A model generated the notes under the pieces. The model searched no databases. It was not told the origin of the DNA and saw only the letters and a program-made list of their open reading frames with translations. Positions 1-9,094 of a stretch of DNA of 24,405 bases are shown here, piece after piece. A program made the translations under genes and the position numbers. Every line of letters starts with the position of its first letter. The stretch's first letter is position 1. The DNA is from Zopfochytrium polystomum. Lineage: Eukaryota > Chytridiomycota > Chytridiomycetes > Chytridiales > Chytridiaceae. The stretch spans positions 1-24,405 of the forward strand of contig JAIVFJ010000561.1 of assembly GCA_025765615.1 (NCBI GenBank). Reading direction: 5' to 3'.

Positions 1-61
1 TCAAAGGTCAGTTGGGTCGAAGGAATGACATTTGATGACTCAGTCCCTGTCCAACAACCAA

Positions 62-133
62 GGCTGCACCCGGAAATCGAACCGGGGTCCCCAGAATCAG
101 AATCTGATGTGATAACCCCTACACTATGCAGCC
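62..133 (-). tRNA. tRNA-Gln (anticodon CTG), possibly degenerate
   Basis: Read on the minus strand, the segment folds as a cloverleaf. The acceptor strands GGCTGCA and TGCAGCC pair perfectly. The D-arm region matches an A box (TAGTGTAGGGG). The anticodon stem TCAGA/TCTGG encloses a loop with anticodon CTG. The T stem CCCGG/CCGGG pairs fully around a B box (GGTTCGATT). The oddity is an 8-nt T-loop instead of 7, with one extra T in a T run. No run of four T follows on the minus strand before the window edge, so a normal Pol III terminator is not visible. It could be a real gene carrying a one-base sequence error, or a tRNA-derived relic. Confidence 0.6.
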
Positions 134-156
134 ACGTGGTGATCAAACACCACGTG
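133..156. repeat. perfect inverted repeat with two CACGTG cores
   Basis: CACGTGGTG at 133-141 and CACCACGTG at 148-156 are perfect reverse complements around a 6-nt loop (ATCAAA). Each arm contains the palindromic E-box core CACGTG. The repeat abuts the 5' end of the tRNA-Gln-like gene. It could be a double binding site for a bHLH factor or simply a hairpin. Confidence 0.6.
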
Positions 157-463
157 ATTTAATTTTTGCATGTAATAAATGTAATGAAGAGTTTCAGTCG
201 AGGGTATTAGTGCAAGTGACAGAAATCAACCATGCTGAGCAACAAGGACCAGCCAGCCTTGGCCCCTGCCACTTTACAAACAAGTTGACACTTAAACAAA
301 GAAGCAACAGCTGCACACCTGCCTGAGGTTGCCAAACGCGCAGCCCGCAACGCACAGAACCTGCATCAGCAGCACGTTAGATACAGTGGAAGCTCTGGTG
401 TCTCTCAAAACGTGTCATTTCTGTCATCTACGGTGTGACCCTGCAACGCTCTGGTGATTGATG

Positions 464-646
464 CAACAACAACAGTTGATTGTTCGACTCAGGGTCCAGG
501 TCCGATGCTTTTTTGAACTTCAATTCGCACAGTAAAGACAGGGGTCGCTTGTTTGGTGCCATTCTCGCCCATATTTGCCACTGTCCATAAGCTCTGGCTG
601 GTATAAAAAGGGGTTGCTCCCCCGACCCCCTCTTCAACACGCACCA
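464..646 (+). repeat. dispersed repeat, copy A
   Basis: This stretch is visibly homologous to 19451-19652 in the same orientation. Shared blocks are AACAACAGTTGATTGTT, CTCAGGGTCCAGG, TTCAATTC.CACAG, the CTGTCC.TA.CTC segment, TGGTAT.AAAAGG and CCCTC.TC.AAC. The copies are diverged (roughly two thirds identical by eye). Copy A contains a TATA-like box (TATAAAAAGGGG, about 602-613) on the plus strand that is degraded in copy B. Translated on the minus strand, both copies read through a shared peptide core SLLCELK, so the family may derive from a coding or LTR part of a transposable element. The boundaries are approximate. Confidence 0.55.
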
Positions 647-1138
647 CTCACACTGAGGAAAGGACAACTGAGACTATCCCACTTGTGCTTGTTACGCTCC
701 ACACATCAAACCAGTGGGCAAAATGACGGTGTTTTTTCTCCCTGATTCTGAAAGGAGCACTGCAATTTCGAAAAAACCTTTCAACAACCAGCAGTAGCAA
801 GTACCCGCTGGAAGTTGATTGTGCGGGATAAGCACCTTGCTAATCTCAAGATAGCATCAACAATTCTCCCAGGCATAAAAAACTTTGACAATTGGAGGTG
901 GACCACTCCTCCTAATCGAAAAATTTTTTTTGGCCCAAAATCTCAAAGCAAATGAAATTCACTTCTATAACAGGAATGCTCAATTTTGACCGCAATTTTC
1001 CAGAGAGTCCCGTTGCGAGCGACTGGGAAGGCCCAGCGAACGAATCGTGCGGGATTTCTTCATTTTTTTACAAAAGTTAATAAGTTTGCTCTGTCATAAT
1101 TTCCAATCAACCGGATCCTAACACAATTCACTCATAGT
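647..1138. other. no gene seen
   Basis: This is AT-rich sequence without a convincing open frame, tRNA or repeat that I can identify. Confidence 0.5.
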
Positions 1139-1214
1139 GGTCACATCCAGACTCGAAACTGGACACCGTCTGTGTGTTAGACAGACGTGATAACCAACTA
1201 CAAACCATGCGACC
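1139..1214 (-). tRNA. tRNA-Val (anticodon AAC), possibly degenerate
   Basis: On the minus strand the acceptor stem GGTCGCA/TGTGACC pairs with one G:U and is followed by discriminator A. The D region GTTTGTAGTTGGTTATCAC resembles eukaryotic tRNA-Val. The anticodon stem TCTGT/ACAGA is perfect and its loop CTAACAC gives anticodon AAC. The T stem TCCAG/CTGGA is perfect, but the loop is 8 nt (TTTCGAGT), with one extra T in a T run, as in the tRNA-Gln-like gene. The D stem has mismatches. No T4 terminator lies within about 50 nt downstream. It is probably a tRNA gene or a recent relic. Confidence 0.6.
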
Positions 1215-1341
1215 TGAGTTCGAGACGCTGCGGCTGTAATATTTATACTGTGCGTTCGACTTACTGTTACAGTATGGGTAGCGAAGGTGCTTCCACAGAC
1301 TTACTATGAAGGCAAGCGTTCCGGCTCAACTCCAGACAAAA

Positions 1342-1382
1342 GCACGATTCCGGCGGGCTTCCGAACCCCTGCCTTATCGTGC
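1342..1382. repeat. strong 41-nt hairpin
   Basis: A perfect 7-bp outer stem (GCACGAT/ATCGTGC) encloses an inner GC-rich stem (GGCGGG pairing with CCCTGCC, one bulge) around a loop that includes a B-box-like GGGTTCGG on the minus strand. It resembles a tRNA acceptor plus T-arm without D or anticodon arms. It may be a tRNA relic or a structured element. Confidence 0.45.
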
Positions 1383-1909
1383 GCTGTAACTAGTGCACTT
1401 TTTCGTCTGTTCCGTGGATAGTCTGGATCTTTGCCAAATAGTACATTCAGAATGTCTGTTTCATTTGTCAATGTGTGTCTTCTTAATCGGATTGTCTGTC
1501 TTTGACCCAGCCTGCTGTCGTCATCCCCAAGGGGCTCTGTCTGTCACACTGACTCACCTCTGCAAAGTTGTTTCCACTTGGGAAAGTCTTTTTGCCGAAG
1601 TGGGCCAAAGGTTCTGAAGTTGCTTGCTGCCTTCCCTGGTGCACCCCAAATCGAATCAGAAAATATGGGGTGAAGTCAGTGGATGGTTCGACTTTAGAGA
1701 ATTGTCACGTGCCTACATTTATTTTCAGTGAAGGTCCTTGCAATTACAAGGTTGTCTGCCAGCAGCCGCAATCGTACAAACAGAACCATGACAGTCGCTG
1801 TGGCTTCTGCAGCGTTTGCATGATACCAATTCTGAACAGCAGGTGAGAGATTATTTGAGAGAACAACATCAATGTTAACGAACGTGAGCGCAACGGAAGC
1901 GCCCCGCAA

Positions 1910-1980
1910 GCCCATGGTGGGGATCGAACCCACGATCTCTCCCTTAGGAGGGGAACGCAATACCACTTTGCTACACGGGC
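1910..1980 (-). tRNA. tRNA-Arg (anticodon CCT)
   Basis: The minus strand gives a full cloverleaf. The acceptor stem is GCCCGTG/CATGGGC (7 bp, one G:U). The D stem GCAA/TTGC has loop AGTGGTA, which matches the A box TAGCAAAGTGG. The anticodon stem TTCCC/GGGAG has loop CTCCTAA, giving anticodon CCT. The T stem GTGGG/CCCAC has a normal 7-nt loop TTCGATC, matching the B box GGTTCGATCCC. It has no intron. The base after the acceptor is T, and no T4 terminator is visible within the next 40 nt of the minus strand, which is unusual for a functional Pol III gene. This is the best formed of the three left-flank tRNAs. Confidence 0.8.
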
Positions 1981-3600
1981 TGTGTTCAAAACGTGACTTT
2001 GTGCGATCATAGATATCCAAACACCACCACAATTCCAGTATAACTTTCAATCTTAGCAATTTTTTAATGATTATTATCCGAATCAGCCTTACGCCAGCCT
2101 TTATTGGCTGCTGCTGGTGGGAACAAAATGGAAGGATTGAACAGCTACAATTTGTTGTTTTCTGGCTAGTGGAGTGAAAAGATACATGTAAAACTGAAGG
2201 TTCAACCAAGTACAACATTAAACAGAAAAGCTTGTAGCTGCTGCATCCTAGGCTCTCGCTGTTAATGCATTTTTTTGCAGCCTAAGAACAAGTGGAACAA
2301 CTTTGTCTTCTGTGTATTTTCTTTCCTTTGCTGTTCACAGTTCTGCCCTGTAGTTGTTGCCATCAAGGAAGCCCACTTCTTTTTTATTTTTAATTTATTT
2401 TTTTTTTTGGATCTTTGACAAGGATGGGATCTTTGACAAGGATGGATGAAACCAGGCTTTTGTTGCAGACATTGACATGTCCAATATGATCAACAGAAAA
2501 ACATATTCATTTTCTGAATTTTGGGTTTTCCAAGTCCCTCCCCTGCTCCCACGTCAACACCCTCTTTCAGATCAAGGGCCTTTCTCAGAACTTCATTCTG
2601 ACCTATATTTGATCCTGACAACGATTGTTATCCAGCCAAAAGCAGTTCAGCAATTGGTAGCAGCAGAAAGACCCCAAAGGTTAGCCACTGCTGATCTCTT
2701 CGCACCTTTTCCTTTTTTTCTTTATTTGTTCAAAAGCCCCCTTTGACAATGAAAAAAGCCAAAAAAAAAGCATTTCCGAGAACGCATTCACTTTTTGTGG
2801 TGACTGAATTCTGAGCCAACGTGAAAATTTTTTGGAATTTCGGCTTCAAAGTTGTGGAGCATTGCAGATTTTTCTCAGTATACAGACCTCCTCTTGGCGG
2901 TGCCAACAAAAGCCAAGTGCATACCACGTTCCACCAATCCCATTGCACTAGAGTGAACCCCCGTCTTCATCTCAAATGGATTACAGGACGAAATAAAGAT
3001 CCTACCAATTATGAAGGCCTTCACTTTTAGTTTTCCTTTTTTTTTCCTTCATTTTCTGTTGTTGTTCGATTGGGATGCAGTTTGCCACCACCGGCAGAAA
3101 AGGACACAGTGAGTGAGTGAGTGTGTGAGTAAAGAGTGAAGCAAGCAAGCACAACCAAGTAAGCAAGCTAACTGACTGAACGCCGACGACCCACCTCCTC
3201 CATTGAGTAGTAAAAGGAAACAGACACATCGTGGCGAACATGGAACCAAGACGGGAGTAAAAGAACCAAGAAGCTGTTACAGAAACTGTATTCACTGTTT
3301 GGTCATTGATTTATTGTTCGTGCATAGGTGGGTTTTGCTGGTAATCGAGAAAAAAAGAAGGTGGGGGGGTTTCCGTGGGTTGGGGAGGAAGAGTCACTGA
3401 AGTGGGGGAATACATCGAATCAAGCATTAGTTGCGGAAAGCCCCTATACGCATTAGGAGTAGCGGGAAAAATCAGGGGAAAGAAAGAAACGAAGAACGGA
3501 ATCAACTTCCATTGACGCATGGGGGGGTAGGGGGGGGGGAACAAACTGGAGGGTTAGGGGCATAGGGTGCGGTGAAATAGGGGAAGGTTCCAAGGGCAAA
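1981..3600. other. no convincing protein gene; short repeats
   Basis: The open frames here are short and lack recognisable features. The region contains a T-rich tract (about 2380-2408), an 18-bp tandem duplication (2410-2445), short GAGT and AAGC repeats (about 3110-3170) and a G-rich tract (3521-3578). Part of the right end is probably the 3' UTR of the bHLH gene. Confidence 0.5.
2410..2445. repeat. 18-bp tandem duplication
   Basis: The 18-mer GATCTTTGACAAGGATGG occurs twice head to tail (2410-2427 and 2428-2445). One plus frame of each unit reads LFDKDG-like residues. Confidence 0.85.
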
Positions 3601-3666
3601 GTGCGAGTGGAGGAATGAATGAAAGAAAGACTTTTGCGGGTTCCACGCGAAGACGACGCATTTCCC

Positions 3667-6119
3667 TCACAAAGATCCTGACGTCACGTGCCACATTCCA
3701 TTTCTCATTCCCGTAGACGAGGTCGTCGCCGCCGTCATCGACCCTCCGCCGAGCTGCTGCTGCGCCGCCGAGAGGTTGGCCACCATCGCAGCAGCCGCCG
3801 CCGCAAAATCGTCTTGCGCCTCCACTTTCAAGTGTGGTGGTGGTGCGGGTGGTGTCGTCGTTGTCGCCGCCGCCGTCGATGACGACGGTCCGGCACTGCT
3901 GCGCTTGCCCGCCCGCTTGCGGCCGCTGGAGCCGCTACCGAGCTTCTTTGAGTTGGCGCCCCCGGTGTCGGCGGTGCTGCCCACAGACGCTGCGGCGCTG
4001 GGACCCGCATTGGTCGCACTGACCAGCTGACGATGCTGCAAGAGCTGCTGCTGTTGCAGGTGGTTCAAGTGCATGCTCGTAAGCTGCGCGGTCAGAGCCG
4101 ACGAGTGCGTACTGGGCTGATTCTGCTTCGGGGGCGGCGCAGACAAGCTTAGTGGTAGCTGCTGCGAAAGGAAACCACCCATCCCGTTGTTCCCTGGGTC
4201 GACATACGAAGGTTGGCTCTGGAACGATGGAGTCCCGTCGGCGGTGAAAGGAGGCTGCGAGAGCAAAGTGTTGTCATAGTCACTCGGGGCAAATGGTTGA
4301 GCAAAACGATCCAGACTGGTTGGCAAGGAACGAAAGAGGGGATCCGGAAATATTGACGCCAGAGAGATGGGTAGGGAGTGAGGCAGCCAGGCTTGTCGCG
4401 TCGGCGCTTTCAAATGTGGTTTTCAGTTCCGCTCCGACCGGGTTGGCAGACACGGGCGAAGTTGGAAGGCCGTTGGCACCAAGCACGCCGTCATAGTCCA
4501 TGCCGTCTTCGAACTCGTCGTCCTCAACATCGAAATCATCGGCAGCGCCGACTGCAGACTTGGTAAGCGAAGTGGAACCGACTGAGGGCGGGGCTTTCGG
4601 TGCGCTCTCGTCCAGCTTTCGCATGAGGTCATCCGTCAATACCAGCTTCGTAGCGCTTTCTGCCGGCATCCCCAGCATAGCTCTCAACCGGTTGAGCTCG
4701 CTGAAGAGTGCGTCATTCTTGCCCTTAAGCGAGTGAAGAGCTCGATCCTGCACGCCAACTCGAAAATGCGCCTCTGAAACAAAGTCGATGGACTTCGCTA
4801 CAATCAGCGATTTTGAAGGCTTGCGAGATTGCGCCATTGACGGGAGGGAGTTGGCTAACTCCTGAAATCGGGTGTTCAGGTTCTCGCGCCTTGCTCTCTC
4901 GGTAGCGTTATGCGTCGCACGTCGCTCAACAAGTGAATGACGAGTGATGGAGAAAGAAGAATTGTTGGGGTTTCCAAGGGAGTATGGCGATAGTTGGACG
5001 GCAGCGGGTTTGCTCCGTGGTGCCTGGCTCGACAGGGCGGAGGACATGGACGAATTTGATCTGCGGTTAGGGGTGAGCGAGGACGTGGAGGAAGTTATCG
5101 TGGAGCAGGAAATACGTACGCGGAACTACGTGGGTTCGGTTGGCGTTCTGTGGACGATCGGTAAGATGAGACGTGATGAAGAGGAAAACAGGCGCTCAAC
5201 TGATGTGAAACGTGAACAGGCTTCCACCTGGACCGGAGGTCGAAGGTGTGGCTGCTGGCTGGGCTGCTGGTATGGTGGACGACGTTTCCATTTGTACGAC
5301 AGGCTGAGGAGGCTGCTGCTGCTGCGGCTGCGGCTGCTCATCTAAATGCGGTGGATGAGCCTGGTTCGGCTGCTGCAGTTGTGGTGATTGATGGAAATGC
5401 GGATCGGGGGCTGTGAAGTTGAAATGATGGAGTAGACTCCGCTGCTGGTCCATCTGCGGGGCAAACGGGGTAGCGGACGCATGGATCGGGTTGGCTGGCA
5501 GCGAGGAGGACATGTGTGGATGATCGGGAGGGACAACCGCAAACTGGGGAAGCTGATGCAGCTCCTGGTGTGTCGTTGTGTGCGAACGCTGCTCGCTTTG
5601 CTGATAAAGACCAAACGACGCCAAATACCCAGATGAGACGGGCGACGACGAGGGAAACAGCATTGACGGATTGGAGACGGGCCCGGCAACCGCTGGAGGG
5701 AGCATCGGCATTGAAAGGAGGGGGTTACTGTGGTGTGGCGCATGCATCTGGTGGCGATGGTCCTGGAGTAGTAACTGTTGCTGCTGGTGCTGGTTGCGGT
5801 GGTGCGTTTGTTGCGCTGGAGTCGTCCCACCGCGATCTCCCGAGAAAACGCTGGCGTCGCCCATCCCCAAGCCCAACGAATCAAACATATTCCAGCCACC
5901 AGTGCTGCTGCTGCTGCTGCTATTGCTGCCGCCGCCGCCGCCGCCACTGCCGCCACCGCCGCCACCGCCGCCGCCACTGCTGCTGGTGGTGGTGATGCTA
6001 CTGATGCTGCTTGTGGCGGGCGAGGGAAACGTCGGCGGCGATGGCGAGTGTGACAACGACGACGAGGAGGATGACAGGGACGGCGGCGGCGGCGGAGCCC
6101 GCAATCGCGACGACGACAT
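3667..6119 (-). CDS. bHLH transcription factor
   Basis: This is a probable nuclear DNA-binding regulator. Exon 1 (6119-5212) encodes about 302 residues rich in Ser, Gly, Pro, Gln and His. A 151-nt intron (5211-5061, weak donor GTTTCA, acceptor CCGCAG) leads in phase to exon 2 (5060-3667). The bHLH lies at about 4927-4769. Its basic region ERRATHNATERARREN keeps the H-E-R residues typical of factors that bind CACGTG, and helix 2 contains KPSKSLIVAKSIDFV. A leucine-containing extension follows (HSLKGKNDALFSELNRLRAM). The basic region resembles a fungal bHLH group with RRATHNxxERARRE. The C-terminal part is Q-, A- and S/T-rich with a basic patch (GRKRAGKR). The frame breaks once, near the GGGG run at 4338-4341; one base fewer there makes exon 2 continuous. 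The donor of the intron is uncertain. Confidence 0.75.
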
Positions 6120-6533
6120 TCAAAATTTCTCTCCCAACTAATCAATTAAGTAAATCAAGTCTGTCTGTCGGTCCGTGCCGCCTTTCAATCTGACCAATCA
6201 ATCAATCACCCCACCACCTTGATAGCTTCGCAGAAGCCCTGCCCGTTTACTCAATCCAGTGGTAGGTTTGCGCCGGATAAACCTTGTCCTGGCAGCGCGG
6301 GAATACGCAAGAAGGCAAGCAAGTATTTACGAATAGTGTATCAATATTGAGCGTCAATCTAAAATACGTGCTCATGAATATTTACATGCAAATTGAATAC
6401 ATTAGCATTTCTTTTGTTGGGCGATGTGCGGGAACAGCCCTTCTTTTCTGTAACGGCAATGATGGGCAACGGGGGATGACTTAATGGGGGCGAGACTCCC
6501 ACCCCATCACTGAACCATCGCTTGTCAGATTCG

Positions 6534-6537
<4 letters not shown>

Positions 6538-6585
<48 letters not shown>

Positions 6586-6627
6586 GAGAGAGAGAGAGAG
6601 AGTGAGTGAGAGAGAGAGAGAGAGTGA
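6538..6627. repeat. (GA)n microsatellite
   Basis: About 90 bp of almost pure GA/AG dinucleotides with occasional GTGA interruptions. It lies upstream of the glycoprotein gene. Confidence 0.95.
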
Positions 6628-6733
6628 GACAAGCAAGACAAGAGAGACAGACACAACAAAGGTGTTCAGCTGATGAAACCAACCTCAACAGGAAAGAATC
6701 TGCAAAAAGGCAATCTCACTTTCACATCTCCAA

Positions 6734-6788
6734 ACACACACAGACAGACAGAGAGACAGACAGACAGACAGCAGACAGACAGACAGAT
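6734..6788. repeat. (CAGA)n microsatellite
   Basis: An imperfect tract of CAGA repeats, about 55 bp, roughly 80 bp upstream of the glycoprotein start codon. The same motif recurs in intron 2 of that gene (7513-7556). Confidence 0.9.
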
Positions 6789-6865
6789 AGACCTCAAAGA
6801 AAAAGCAAAGAAAAAGAAAATAAAAAGGAACAAAGCCCCACACTACTCACACACCCCCACCAGAC

Positions 6866-7511
6866 ATGGCCGCCACAGCCGCAGTTGCCGCCGCCATCAC
6901 AGCTTTCCTTGCTGTCGTTGCCGGCACCGCCCGCGCCGACGTTCCCGCCTGCACACGGGGGTAAGCACATATGCAAGCAAGCAGAGCAGAGCAAGCAAGC
7001 GCCCGCCACTGCACTGCACTCTTTCTCGCATACGTAGAGACTGCAAGAGAGAGCGAGACAGAGAGAGGGAGAGAAGGAGCAGAGAGAGAGAGAGATCTGT
7101 CATGCCCACAAGCTGACTAACAACCACAACAACAACAGCTTCCAGTATCCATCCTACGGAGACGCCAACAACCAGGGTTTCCCCGGGTGCCCGCTGGCAC
7201 CTCCTAGCTGGCTCCCCGCGAACTGCTACGGATCCAACCCGAACGAGGCGGCCTGCGCTGCCGCCGGATACCACTTGACAGGCGCCGCGGCCAACGACCC
7301 GTGCAAGCCGACGAGCGGCCTGTTCACCGACGTTGCGGGCGCCGACCGCATCGGCAACCAGCTCGCGTACCTCAAGAGCGCATCCGAGTGGTGCCTTATC
7401 CTCCCGAACAAGGACGACCCGTGGCTGAAGATGCTCTACTACGATCAGGTAAGAGTAGTGCGGTGCTGCTGATTGGTGAGTGGTGGTGGTTTTTGGTCGG
7501 GCCAGGGAGCG

Positions 7512-7556
<45 letters not shown>

Positions 7557-8635
7557 CGCACCACCGCCTCCTTTTTTTCCCTTTTGGCAAACCTTCCCAC
7601 GCGCTCGCTTGCCCATCGCCTGCATCGCCCACCCAATTGCCCACCCACCATTGTTCCCAGAAATAGCAACCATCACAACAACTAACAATAACTGGCCACA
7701 ATCTCTCTTTCACACACCCCATCGGTCACACGCACGCACACACACACACACACACACGTACACACCCTATACAGGGCACCCTCCCCCAGTCCGTCCAGGC
7801 GGAAGGTCTCGTCATCGCCCAATGCCAGGGCGGCTTCGTCTCGAGCGGCGGCGGCCTCTCTGGAAAGACGGTCGCACCCGGCGCCATCCTGTCCGCCTCC
7901 CTGACAACCAACTTTGGCACCCCCGGCAAGCGCTACGTCCAAATGCACGGCTACTTTGACCCCGCCGTCGTCGGCGTGCTTCCGGTGGATACGGACATGG
8001 GCGGCCAATGTTCGTATATTATTGTTTGCATACTTCTTCTTCCTTGCCTCCAAACCAACATCTGACCCTCCCTCTCTCCACCTCCCCGAAAACCCCACCC
8101 GGAACAACAAGACGACTCCTCGGACTATGTCTCCTGCGGCAAAGAGCCCTACTCTGGCGTCGACCAAAGCATGAACAGCGCCTCCGGCCCCTTTGCGAGC
8201 TACGCCGGCGGCAACCCCTTCAAATTCACCCACTACGTCCAGTACTTTGGCGGCGGCCAGTACTGCATCCGCATCTGCGAGGGCCTGTCGTACGGCAACC
8301 TCACCGACGCCCCCTGCTCCGCCCAGTTCGACACGGCCGGGTGCGGCAACTGGGGCATCACCAGCTTCCCGGACCCGGGCCAGTTCGTCTCCAACGTGGG
8401 CGGGTCCGTCAGCAGCAGCACCTCGGCCGTCACGACGACCACCAAGAAGGCGAGCAGCAGCAGCACGAGCGCGAGCAGCACCGGCCAGCCGACGAGCGCC
8501 GGGAACGTAACGTCGTCGGCGCCCGTGTCGACCGCGACGACGTCGTCAAAGAGCGGCGCCGGGCGGGGGTTCAACTCCGCGACGGGGCTGGTTGCCGCGG
8601 GTGTCTGCGCCGCGGCCGGCGCCATGCTTCTTTAA
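6866..8635 (+). CDS. secreted GPI-type glycoprotein, macrophage-activating-glycoprotein-like
   Basis: Four exons: 6866-6960, 7139-7448, 7775-8009 and 8112-8635. They join in phase to 387 residues. Introns 1 and 2 have donors GTAAGC and GTAAGA; intron 1 has a GCTGACTAAC branch region, and intron 3 has a weaker GTTCGT donor. Residues 1-24 are a signal peptide ending TARA. The body is Cys-rich. The segment with HYVQYFGGGQYCIRIC and then DAPCSAQFDTAGC resembles the fungal 'macrofage activating glycoprotein' family, whose members share an FCMRIC...C...DxxGC pattern. Residues about 311-360 form a Ser/Thr-rich stalk. The last 15 residues are hydrophobic after SGAGRG, as expected for a GPI-anchor signal. 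The product is probably a cell-surface or wall protein. Intron 2 carries CAGA and CA repeats. The family assignment is from memory of the motif. Confidence 0.85.
7513..7556. repeat. (CAGA)n microsatellite in intron
   Basis: About 11 uninterrupted CAGA units inside intron 2 (7449-7774) of the glycoprotein gene. A CA repeat at about 7736-7757 lies near the acceptor of the same intron. Confidence 0.95.
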
Positions 8636-9094
8636 GGTGGAGGAGCCGTTTCGCTCACCAGTGTCGTACCTGACTTTTCTTTTTTGCCACAAACCTGAAC
8701 CGTAACTTGCCACTTACATAGCTAGTCTGTTCTTTCTCTCCTAAATCGCTGGTCCCTTTTTTTTTTCTTCTTTTTTTTTCCTTTCTCTTTCTCCCCTTCC
8801 ACTGCCGTATCCCTCTTCTCGTTTGTGGAACCCCTCTTTTCCTTCTTATGATTGCTTCCCCTCAGTGTCCTTCGATCGTTTCACCCCTTTCATTCTGAAA
8901 CATCTGCGGAGCTGGGGCCACACCGCTCAGTCGCGTTGACGAAGGAAATTAAGAAAAATATAGAACTTTATTACGCGAAAACACAACCCTTTTCCCAAGG
9001 CAGCTCTCGCTACTCGGTCCTTCATGAGAGCTCAGCAGAGCTCAGCAGAAGGGGGGGAAAAAAACGAAAAAAAAAAGACACACGGCGCAACCCC
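8636..9094. other. convergent intergenic region, pyrimidine-rich
   Basis: This lies between the stops of the glycoprotein gene (plus) and Rad7 (minus). It includes a long T/C-rich stretch (about 8750-8830) and an A-rich stretch (9056-9078). I see no gene in it. Confidence 0.6.

Larger units (their letters stand above)
6120..6865. promoter_or_regulatory. divergent intergenic region (bHLH gene / glycoprotein gene)
   Basis: This 746-bp region lies between two divergent start codons. It holds a long GA microsatellite (6538-6627) and a CAGA-type repeat (about 6734-6788), both on the glycoprotein side. No clear TATA box is seen. Confidence 0.5.

Noticed and set aside
1262..1340. Possible plus-strand tRNA (TAGCGAAGGTGC ... 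GGCTCAACTCC)
   Set aside because: A-box and B-box-like words are present, but no acceptor stem pairs and the anticodon arm does not form.
1694..2218. Minus frame of 174 residues
   Set aside because: It runs through the tRNA-Arg gene and has no domain or typical codon pattern.
5342..6145. Second minus frame of 267 residues and plus frames over bHLH exon 1
   Set aside because: Arg/His-rich or Leu/Pro-rich shadows of trinucleotide repeats; the chosen frame connects in phase to the bHLH exon.
7513..7556. CRISPR-like direct repeats
   Set aside because: The CAGA and GA arrays are simple microsatellites without spacers, and the genome is eukaryotic.
7473..7959. Plus frames reading through the CAGA repeat
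   Set aside because: They read intron 2 of the glycoprotein gene; the RQTD-type peptide is repeat-coded.
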